From Pseudomonadota bacterium (lineage in GTDB: Bacteria; Pseudomonadota; Gammaproteobacteria; Burkholderiales; Thiobacillaceae), in contig JAJXXS010000364.1 in the NCBI GenBank assembly GCA_021780975.1, forward strand, positions 1-6,883: a stretch of 6,883 bases of DNA. The letters run 5' to 3'. Positions 1-6,510 of this stretch are shown one piece after another (position 1 is the stretch's first letter; every line of letters starts with the position of its first letter). A model generated the notes under the pieces. It worked only from the letters and a program-made list of their open reading frames with translations, made no database searches and was not told where the DNA came from. The position numbers were made by a program, and so were the translations under genes.

Positions 1-1108
<1,108 letters not shown>

Positions 1109-1116
<8 letters not shown>

Positions 1117-1990
1117 ACAGGACAGCCTCACGCGCTTCGTCTTCGAGCACGCCCCGGTGCGAGGCGCGATCGTGCATCTGCAACAGACCTGGCGCGAAGT
1201 GCTGGCGCGCCATGACTATCCCGCGCCCGTGCAGCGCATTTTGGGGGAACTCATGGCGGCCGGCGCACTGCTCGCTTCCGGCATCAAGTTCGACGGCAAA
1301 CTCATCCTGCAGATGCAGGGCGACGGGCCGCTGAAACTGGCGGTCGTGGAGGTCACATCACGACATACCCTGCGTGCCACCGCCCGCTGGGAAGAAGGCT
1401 CGCTCCATGGCCCGCTGCCGAACCTGCTCGGGGAGGGACAGTTTGTCATGACGATCGATCAAAGCGGTGCCAGCCAGCAGAACTACCAGGGCATAGTCCC
1501 CCTGGAAGGCGGCACCGTCGCCCAGGTGCTGGAGCATTACCTCGTTCAGTCGGAGCAGCTCGACACCCGCCTCATGCTGGCCGTGGACGAGAACACGGCT
1601 GCCGGCATGCTGCTGCAGAAACTCCCGGAGGGTTCGGGGCAGGACACCGAGGCCTGGGAGCGTGCCCAATTTCTCGCCGCCACGCTAACGCCTGCCGAAT
1701 TGCTCAAACTGCCCGCACGCGACCTACTGCTGCGCCTGTTCCACGAGGAAACCCTGCGCCGCTTCCAACAGCAGCCGCTCTCCTTCCACTGCGGCTGCTC
1801 GCGCGCGCGTACCGACGCCATGCTGCGCGCCCTCGGGCGCGACGAAGTGGAGGAGACGCTTGCCGAGCAGGGTCAGGTTGAGGTTGTCTGCGAATTCTGC
1901 AAGGCACGTTACGTCTACGATGCCGTGGACACCGCGCTGCTGTTTTCCTCGCTGGCCGTCAGTGGGCCTGCTCCCGGCCAGTTGCACTGA
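1109..1990 (+). CDS. hslO: Redox-regulated molecular chaperone Hsp33
   Basis: Cytoplasmic holdase chaperone that is inactive when reduced with zinc bound, and is switched on by oxidative unfolding. The 293-residue length is close to the 292 of E. coli Hsp33. The N-terminal domain contains DSLTRFVFEHAPVRGAIV, a GELMAAGALLASGIKFDGKLILQMQGDGPL segment split over residues 46-75, and PLEGGTVAQVLEHYLVQSEQL. The C-terminal switch has the four zinc cysteines as CGC (C228, C230) and CEFC (C261, C264), so the redox switch is intact. I chose ATG 1109: a GGGG tract at 1097-1100 sits 8 bases upstream, whereas the GTG at 1103 would be only 2 bases from it. The start overlaps the glnS stop (TGA 1114-1116) by 8 bases, suggesting translational coupling. 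A GTG start adding two residues cannot be excluded. Confidence 0.96.
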
Positions 1991-1992
1991 CT

Positions 1993-2025
1993 CCCCGGCC
2001 GGGGCGCTTCGGGCATCGAGGCCCG
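1993..2025. terminator. Two GC-rich inverted repeats between convergent genes, possible terminator
   Basis: The 49-base gap between the hslO stop and the end of the convergent small gene contains a perfect 12-base palindrome, CCCCGGCCGGGG (1993-2004). Right behind it is a second stem, CGGGC (2010-2014) pairing with GCCCG (2021-2025) around a 6-base loop. The position between two converging 3' ends suits transcription termination on both strands. Neither strand has a following run of T, and the first palindrome has no spacer so it could only form a hairpin with internal bases as loop. It is therefore not a textbook intrinsic terminator. Confidence 0.35.
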
Positions 2026-2039
2026 GCTCGGTCAGGACA

Positions 2040-2465
2040 TCAGAAGATGCTGTTGATGAGGTCGTCGCCGATTGCGAAGCCCGCGCCCATTTCCATGGCA
2101 CGTCCGAAGCCGCTGTTAAGCAGCCCGCCCACCATGCCCATGAAACCGCCCTGCGGAGCCGCAGGAGCGAGGCCGCCTTGAGGATAGGGCGCCTGCGCGG
2201 GGTAAGTTCCGGGAGCCGCCGGCACGCTGCTCTGCGCACTGCTGAAATAGCCATGCAGATTCTGCAGCAGGCCAGCCATCTGCGCTTCATGGTCGCGCAG
2301 GTTGACGGCTATCTCGCGCAGGTCCAGCTGCCACTCGCGCGCCTGCTGATTGCCGCCGTCGGCAGCCTGGCCGAGCTTGCCTGCCAGGGCCTGGAAAGCC
2401 TGTGCCAGGGCCTGCGACTGCGCTTGCAACTGCTGATAATTCTGATCGATGGTCATCAAGTCCAT
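2040..2465 (-). CDS. Hypothetical protein, 141 residues, helical N-terminus and Gly-rich tail
   Basis: I do not recognise a family. Residues 1-75 are rich in Gln, Ala and Leu with heptad-like spacing (for example YQQLQAQSQALAQAFQAL), suggesting a helical or coiled-coil region. Residues 76-107 form a Pro/Ala/Gln/Tyr linker. Residues 108-141 are Gly-rich and hydrophobic (MGMVGGLLNSGFGRAMEMG, then FAIGDDLINSIF), possibly amphipathic or membrane-associating. There is no signal peptide and no cysteine. The start is fixed by GAGGGG five bases upstream of ATG 2465. The frame stays open upstream to about 2555, but that extension would run through the ribosome binding site and a strong inverted repeat, so I leave it out. 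It is convergent to hslO and divergent from the diguanylate cyclase. A second in-frame ATG lies three codons in. The layout loosely resembles small helical, Gly-tailed envelope or scaffold proteins, but no function can be assigned. Confidence 0.75.
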   Translation of the reverse strand: MDLMTIDQNYQQLQAQSQALAQAFQALAGKLGQAADGGNQQAREWQLDLREIAVNLRDHEAQMAGLLQNLHGYFSSAQSSVPAAPGTYPAQAPYPQGGLAPAAPQGGFMGMVGGLLNSGFGRAMEMGAGFAIGDDLINSIF

Positions 2466-2470
2466 GGGTA

Positions 2471-2476
2471 CCCCTC
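2471..2476 (-). promoter_or_regulatory. Ribosome binding site deciding the start of the 141-residue protein
   Basis: The minus strand reads GAGGGG-TACCC-ATG, a good Shine-Dalgarno sequence with a 5-base spacer. It favours the ATG at 2465 over in-frame codons further upstream. Confidence 0.7.
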
Positions 2477-2486
2477 GGAGTAGAAC

Positions 2487-2523
2487 GCTTGCGCCCGACA
2501 GTGCGAGCGCACGACGGGCAAGC
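2487..2523. repeat. Long imperfect inverted repeat in the leader of the 141-residue protein gene
   Basis: Arms pair as GCTTG (2487-2491) with CAAGC (2519-2523), CCCG (2494-2497) with CGGG (2515-2518), and GTGC (2501-2504) with GCAC (2509-2512), around a GAGC loop. There is a 2-base bulge (2492-2493) and a small internal loop. That makes 13 base pairs in total. In a minus-strand transcript the hairpin would end about 10 bases before the ribosome binding site. A competing shorter repeat, GGCAA (2517-2521) with TTGCC (2525-2529), shares its right arm. It could be an RNA leader structure or a protein-binding operator; the sequence does not decide. Confidence 0.5.
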
Positions 2524-2577
2524 TTTGCCGGGTTCGATACGCTTCCCACGGCCAAGTTCCGCCGCTCAGCGCGCTTT

Positions 2578-2607
2578 AAGACGCCCCTCGCGCCAAACGG
2601 GTAGAAT
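2578..2607 (+). promoter_or_regulatory. Weak candidate sigma-70 promoter for the diguanylate cyclase gene
   Basis: TAGAAT (2602-2607) matches the -10 consensus at 5 of 6 positions. The best -35 at an 18-base spacer is AAGACG (2578-2583), which matches only 3 of 6. An alternative of equal total score is TTGCCG (2616-2621) with TAAATT (2639-2644) at a 17-base spacer. Either would give a leader ending in the AAGGA ribosome binding site at 2678-2682. This is a guess by eye. Confidence 0.25.
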
Positions 2608-2689
2608 CGCCACGATTGCCGTCGGGTTGGACGGCTGATAAATTGAGCAGCACAAGCCTGCCAGCATCCAATCTACCAAGGATCTCGCC

Positions 2690-4210
2690 ATGATCAGCCC
2701 CACCGAGCTTGCCCGCGAAGCACTGCGGCAACTCGCCGTGCGCCGGATTGCCCCGACGCCGGAGCACTTTCGTCTCTGCTATTACGAAGTGGCCGGCATA
2801 CCGGCGGAGCTGACACCGCTGGATCTGCTGCGCGACTTTACAGCCCAGTTAAGCAAAATCCTCCCGCAAAACAAATTTCCCATCGCGGCCTTGCAACAGG
2901 CCATTGAACTGGAAGATTGGAAGAAGAGCGCGCAGTTGCTCCAGCAAATCACCCGGGATCTGGATCGCCAGTTCAATAGCGCGGACGCGGCGCCAGCTGC
3001 GGAGGACGTCGGCAGCGTCCAGCTGCGCGAACTGCTGGCCAAGACCCTCGAATTCTCCCTCAACGAAGGTCTGGGCTACCCCGCCACGCTCGTCCAGCAG
3101 GCCAGGGAAGTGGCGGGCGCCCTGCGCGCCGGAGGGGGCCAGTCCGCGCTGGAGGAAACGGCGGGGCGTCTGAAAAAGCTGTGGCTCGCCATCGAATTCA
3201 ACGCCCATCAGAGCGATGCGCAGGAAGACCACCTGCGGCGCCTGCTGACCATGCTGCTGGAGAACATCGGCGAGCTCGTCCCCGAAAGCAGCTGGCTGGC
3301 TGGCCAGCTGCGCCTGGTGCGGGATGTGATCGTCGCGCCTGCCGACTCGGAGCGCTTGATCGAAGCGGAAAAGCGCCTGCGCGAAATCATCTACAAGCAG
3401 AGCATGGCCAAGCACGGCCTGCAGGAAGCGACCGAGACGCTCAAGCAGACGATGAAGAATTTCGTCAGCCGGCTGGGTGAAATCCTCGAAACCACCGGGG
3501 ACTATGAAAAGAAGATGCAGGTTTACGTGGAAAAAATAAGCTCCACCGAGAGCGTTCAGGAGCTCGGCGGCATACTCGACGACATCCTGCAGGACACGCG
3601 CACGATGCAGCTGGACACAACGCGCTCACGCGACGAGCTGCTCAAGGAACGCGAAGCTGCCGAGCAGGCGGAAGCCCGCATCCTCCAGCTGGAGATGGAA
3701 CTTGCGCACATGAGCACGCTGGTTTACGAGGATGGGCTCACTGGCGGCCTCAACCGGCGCGGGCTGGAAAATCACTTCGTCCAGGAAGCGGCGCGCGCGG
3801 ACCGGGAAAACACCCCCCTGTGCCTCGCCATGCTGGACATCGACGACTTCAAGAAACTCAACGACACCTACGGCCACGATGTCGGCGATGATGCCCTGGT
3901 GCATCTCGCCAACAGCACTCGGGAGGTGCTGCGCAACTCCGACATGCTGGCCCGCTATGGCGGCGAGGAATTCGTGATACTCATGCCCAACACGCTGCCG
4001 CGGGACGCGGTCCAGGTCACCAACAGGGTGCGGCGCGCGCTGACGAAAAAAATCTTTCTGCACGAAAACAAGAAACTGTTCATTACCTTCAGCGCCGGCA
4101 TCGCCGAACGCCGCCCGGGCGAAACCCTGGAATTGCTCACCAAGCGGGCCGACATGGCCTTATACCGCGCCAAGGAGGACGGCAAGAACCGCATCTACAT
4201 GGCCGAGTGA
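2690..4210 (+). CDS. Cytoplasmic diguanylate cyclase (GGDEF domain)
   Basis: Condenses two GTP into the second messenger c-di-GMP, which typically promotes biofilm and represses flagellar motility. The 506-residue protein has no evident membrane segment. Residues 1-40 (TELAREALRQLAVRRIAPTP, then EHFRLCYYEVAG) resemble the N-terminus I recall from many proteobacterial GGDEF proteins. Residues 40-300 are mostly helical with no domain I can name. Residues 305-342 are charged and heptad-like, probably the coiled coil that dimerises the catalytic domains. The GGDEF domain spans about 343-506: DGLTGGLNRRG (348-358), metal and substrate residues in DIDDFKKLNDTYGHDVGD (D383, N391, D400), the active-site loop GGEEF (424-428), FSAGIA, and ALYRAKEDGKNR near the end. 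The inhibitory site R415-x-x-D418 lies exactly five residues before GGEEF, so product inhibition is expected. ATG 2690 has AAGGA 7 bases upstream. The stop is 7 bases from the convergent cheV stop. Confidence 0.93.
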   Translation: MISPTELAREALRQLAVRRIAPTPEHFRLCYYEVAGIPAELTPLDLLRDFTAQLSKILPQNKFPIAALQQAIELEDWKKSAQLLQQITRDLDRQFNSADAAPAAEDVGSVQLRELLAKTLEFSLNEGLGYPATLVQQAREVAGALRAGGGQSALEETAGRLKKLWLAIEFNAHQSDAQEDHLRRLLTMLLENIGELVPESSWLAGQLRLVRDVIVAPADSERLIEAEKRLREIIYKQSMAKHGLQEATETLKQTMKNFVSRLGEILETTGDYEKKMQVYVEKISSTESVQELGGILDDILQDTRTMQLDTTRSRDELLKEREAAEQAEARILQLEMELAHMSTLVYEDGLTGGLNRRGLENHFVQEAARADRENTPLCLAMLDIDDFKKLNDTYGHDVGDDALVHLANSTREVLRNSDMLARYGGEEFVILMPNTLPRDAVQVTNRVRRALTKKIFLHENKKLFITFSAGIAERRPGETLELLTKRADMALYRAKEDGKNRIYMAE

Positions 4211-4217
4211 ACGGCTG

Positions 4218-5165
4218 CTAGACCAGCGCGTGCTTGATTACCCGCGCCAGTTCCTCCGGCACGAACTTGGCGATGTAGCCTTCGGCCCCCACGCTCTTGG
4301 CATGCGACTCGTTCGCGCTGCCAGAAAGCGAGGAGTGGATGATCACGGGTATTTGCTTGAAGCGCTCGTCCTCCTTGATGCGCCGCGTCAAGGTGAAACC
4401 ATCCATCTGTGGCATCTCCAGGTCGGTGAGGATGAGTGCCACCTTGTCGCGTACGGAATGACCGGCGGTTTTCGCCTCCTGCGCGAGCGTCTGCAGGCGT
4501 TCCCAAGCCTCCAGGCCAGTCTTTGCGGCGACGAAGCGGGCACCCATTTTTTCCAGGGTCTTCTCGATCTGGCTGCGTGCCACCGAGGAATCGTCGGCAT
4601 ACAGAATGAGGCTGCCCTCCGGCAGATTCAGCTGCATGTCGACGGCTATCTTGTCGGCGTCGACGACCCGCGACGGAAGCACGTCGCGCAGGATGCGCTC
4701 GACGTCCAGCACCAGGGCCAGGCGGGTATTCTCCCCCTCCCCCATGCTGGCCAGGCTGGTCACCAGACCGCCCACCGCATTGGCCTCCGCGCTCATCACC
4801 TTGCTCCAGTCGAGGCGCACGATTTCCTCCACCTCCTCCACGGCGAAGCCCTGCACCGAGCGCTCATACTCGGTGACGATGATGAAGCCATTCTTCTCGC
4901 TCTTGCATCCCAGCACGGCCGGCAGGTCGATGACGGGAATGATCTGACCGCGGATATTGGCGACGCCCAGAACATGGGCGGGAGAACCGGGCATGGAAGT
5001 CACCGGCGGCATGACCAGCGCCTCACGCACCTTGAACACATTGATGCCGAAGACTTCGCGGCTGCCGCTCAGGCCATCCGTGCCGAGGCGGAAGAGCAGC
5101 AGCTCAAACTTGTTGGTGCCCGCCAGCTTGGCACGCTCATCCACATCCTGCATCCAGGCGCTCAT
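4218..5165 (-). CDS. cheV: Chemotaxis coupling protein CheV (CheW domain plus receiver domain)
   Basis: Couples chemoreceptors to the CheA kinase through its CheW-like domain, and tunes that coupling when its receiver domain is phosphorylated by CheA. The 315 residues match the usual CheV size. The CheW-like domain spans about residues 18-165, with FELLLFRLG, EVFGINVFKVREAL and the conserved GVANIRGQIIPVIDL (67-81). The receiver spans about 185-315. It shows the acidic pair D191/D192 in ILYADDSSVAR, phospho-acceptor D248 in LILTDLEMPQMDGF, switch residue S278 in VIIHSSLSG, and lysine K300 in GYIAKF. All key receiver residues are present. The start overlaps the receptor gene stop by ATGA, with AAGGAG (5173-5178) seven bases upstream, so it should be expressed with that receptor. 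There is room for only 7 bases between its stop and the convergent diguanylate cyclase gene. Confidence 0.96.
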   Translation of the reverse strand: MSAWMQDVDERAKLAGTNKFELLLFRLGTDGLSGSREVFGINVFKVREALVMPPVTSMPGSPAHVLGVANIRGQIIPVIDLPAVLGCKSEKNGFIIVTEYERSVQGFAVEEVEEIVRLDWSKVMSAEANAVGGLVTSLASMGEGENTRLALVLDVERILRDVLPSRVVDADKIAVDMQLNLPEGSLILYADDSSVARSQIEKTLEKMGARFVAAKTGLEAWERLQTLAQEAKTAGHSVRDKVALILTDLEMPQMDGFTLTRRIKEDERFKQIPVIIHSSLSGSANESHAKSVGAEGYIAKFVPEELARVIKHALV

Positions 5166-6088
5166 TGCACTGCTCCTTGCATTTTTTCGATCAAACCTGC
5201 CAGTTCCCCGCTGACCCGCGCCACTTCGGACAACTGCCCCACGGTTTCCTTGACGGCGGTGTCTGCCGCCCGCATCTCCTCCTGGGTCTTGCCGCCCACG
5301 CTGGCAAGATGGTGGGTGAGATTGGCGACTTCGTTCATATGGGCCTCCACGTCCACGGTGGCCTCCTGCGCACGCTTGGCGAGGTTGCGCACCTCGTCGG
5401 CCACGACCGCGAACCCGCGGCCATGTTCACCGGCCCGCGCCGCCTCGATGGCAGCGTTAAGCGCCAACAGATTGGTCTGAGCCGCGATCTCCTGGATGGA
5501 GCGTACGATGCCGCCGATAGATTCCGCCTGCCGGCGCAGGTCGCCAATGGCCTGTGCGCTCTCCTCGACCACTTGCGCCGCCCTGCCCATGCGTTGCACT
5601 GCGGCATTCAGCGAGTCCCGCCCCTGCCGTGTCACGTTCTGAAGACTGCCGGAGTTTTCCTCGATGCGCTGCGCAGCCGCTGCCACCGCCTTGGCGGCGC
5701 TGATCTCGCGCCAACTGGCATGGAAGGCGATCAGCGCGCCGTTCGCGTCCTTCACCGGCGCGAAAATCAAGTGAAACCACACCGGCCCGATGGCCATTTC
5801 GGTGACGTGCACCGCCTCCTCGCCCTCCGCGATGCCGCGCAAGACCGCGCGTATCCGTCCCGGATCCTTGTGGAACTGGTGTATGGAACGCGAAAAAGCG
5901 CTTCTCACGTCAGCGCCACGCAACTCCGCGTTGAGATCGCGGTGGTGATGCGCCATGGTCTCGCGCGCAGCCTGATTCATGTAGATGATGCGGTTCTCCA
6001 TCGCCGCATCAGCTTCCGCCAGCATCTCCAGGGTGGCCAAGGGCTCCAGCAGTTGCTCCGCCCAGGCAATCAGGCTCGGTTGGTCCAT
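5162..6088 (-). CDS. Soluble PAS-containing methyl-accepting chemotaxis protein
   Basis: Cytoplasmic chemoreceptor that controls CheA. At 308 residues it is short and has no transmembrane segment. Residues 15-130 fit a PAS-type sensor (AAMENRIIYMNQAARETM near the start, then VWFHLIFAPVKDANGALIAF, closing with SWREIS); the bound ligand or cofactor cannot be read from sequence. Residues 140-305 form the antiparallel MCP signalling hairpin, with the nearly invariant kinase-control tip at 199-240 (EIAAQTNLLALNAAIEAARA, GRGFAVVADEVRNLA). Each arm is only about 12-13 heptads, consistent with the short receptor classes. Residues 266-275 (GKTQEEMRAA) fit the methylation consensus well, making E270/E271 candidate sites; E175/E176 is a weaker candidate. 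There is no C-terminal CheR-tethering pentapeptide. The ribosome binding site is modest (GGAAA, about 4 bases from ATG 6088). The stop overlaps cheV, and a sigma-28-like promoter lies upstream. Confidence 0.93.
   Translation of the reverse strand: MDQPSLIAWAEQLLEPLATLEMLAEADAAMENRIIYMNQAARETMAHHHRDLNAELRGADVRSAFSRSIHQFHKDPGRIRAVLRGIAEGEEAVHVTEMAIGPVWFHLIFAPVKDANGALIAFHASWREISAAKAVAAAAQRIEENSGSLQNVTRQGRDSLNAAVQRMGRAAQVVEESAQAIGDLRRQAESIGGIVRSIQEIAAQTNLLALNAAIEAARAGEHGRGFAVVADEVRNLAKRAQEATVDVEAHMNEVANLTHHLASVGGKTQEEMRAADTAVKETVGQLSEVARVSGELAGLIEKMQGAVQ
5173..5178 (-). promoter_or_regulatory. Ribosome binding site of cheV inside the receptor gene
   Basis: The minus strand reads AAGGAG, then 7 bases, then ATG 5165. 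This near-perfect Shine-Dalgarno lies within the last codons of the receptor gene. It allows both independent initiation and reinitiation at the ATGA overlap. Confidence 0.8.
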
Positions 6089-6164
6089 TGGTTTCCGATT
6101 TATCGTTGGAATCGCGCGTCGTAATCCGCGCGGATGCTTGCGCGTTCATCAGGGATCGCGCTAC

Positions 6165-6174
6165 CGATATATCG
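6165..6174. repeat. Perfect palindrome CGATATATCG in the promoter -10 region
   Basis: A 10-base perfect palindrome in the 104-base gap between fhlB and the receptor gene. It covers most of the candidate sigma-28 -10 element. It may be incidental, since CGATA is part of that consensus, or it may be a small operator. Confidence 0.5.
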
Positions 6175-6195
6175 ACACAAGTATTTATTTCTTTA
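6169..6195 (-). promoter_or_regulatory. Candidate sigma-28 (FliA) promoter for the receptor-cheV unit
   Basis: On the minus strand TAAA (6195-6192) is followed by exactly 15 bases and then GTCGATAT (6176-6169). The flagellar sigma-28 consensus is TAAA-N15-GCCGATAA: the -35 core is perfect, the spacer is exact and the -10 matches 6 of 8. Transcription would start near 6162, giving a leader of roughly 75 bases before ATG 6088. The -35 includes the TAA stop of fhlB. The spacer is AT-rich in otherwise GC-rich DNA. The genes behind it are chemotaxis genes, a usual FliA regulon class. Confidence 0.65.
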
Positions 6196-6510
6196 CCCGC
6201 GGGAAGCGACCTCGCCCGTGCCGGCATCCGGCTCCTGAGTGCCCTGCTCCAGGCGGTAAAGCCATGCCAGCAACTCGGCGACGGCCTGATAGAGGGCTGG
6301 TGGAATCTCGCGGTCGAGATCGACCGCCATCAGCAACTGCACGAGTTCAGGCGATTCATGCACGTAGACCCCTGCCTCCTTGGCACGCGCGATGATGGTC
6401 TCGGCCAGCAGGCCACGGCCTTTTGCCACCACCAGGGGTGCTCCCTGCCCCGCTGCGTAGCGCAAAGCCACCGCCTCGCGCCTGGCCTTGTCCGTATCTT
6501 CGGCACTCAT
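6193..6510 (-). CDS. fhlB: FhlB: free-standing FlhB C-terminal-domain protein
   Basis: A 105-residue cytoplasmic homologue of the C-terminal domain of FlhB, the flagellar type III export gate protein that switches export from rod/hook to filament substrates. Residues 12-88 run AVALRYAAGQGAPLVVAKGRG, AETIIARAKEAGVYVHESPEL, LLMAVDLDREIPPALYQAVAELLAWLYRLE (cut here into pieces), closely matching the segment after the cleavage site in FlhB. The membrane domain and the NPTH autocleavage motif are absent: the protein starts just where the sequence after NPTHY would begin. Known stand-alone copies have been reported to substitute partly for the FlhB C-terminal domain. ATG 6510 overlaps the fliK stop by ATGA, with AAGG about 9 bases upstream. 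The acidic/Gly tail after residue 90 is not conserved, and the TAA stop sits inside the candidate sigma-28 -35 element. Confidence 0.88.
   Translation of the reverse strand: MSAEDTDKARREAVALRYAAGQGAPLVVAKGRGLLAETIIARAKEAGVYVHESPELVQLLMAVDLDREIPPALYQAVAELLAWLYRLEQGTQEPDAGTGEVASRG

Noticed and set aside
1724..2290. Minus-strand open frame spanning the ends of hslO and the small gene
   Set aside because: It overlaps the zinc-switch coding part of hslO antisense and the small gene in another frame. Its protein is rich in Arg and Ala with no family signal.
2466..2555. Upstream in-frame extension of the 141-residue protein (30 more residues)
   Set aside because: It would read through a good ribosome binding site and a strong inverted repeat. 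The extra residues look unlike the Gln-rich start, and ATG 2465 is well supported.
2634..2641. GCTGATAA, matching 7 of 8 bases of a sigma-28 -10 box upstream of the cyclase gene
   Set aside because: At 14-16 bases upstream there is no TAAA-like -35 element (ATTG at the exact distance), so it is not a convincing sigma-28 promoter.
4230..5480. Plus-strand open frame of 416 codons opposite cheV and the receptor
   Set aside because: It is antisense to two genes with unmistakable family motifs. Its composition (many His, Arg, Leu) is typical of an antisense frame in GC-rich DNA. No ribosome binding site or family resemblance.
5165..6124. Plus-strand open frame of 319 codons opposite the PAS receptor
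   Set aside because: Exact antisense shadow of the receptor gene, with no recognisable motif; long antisense frames are expected with high-GC codon use.
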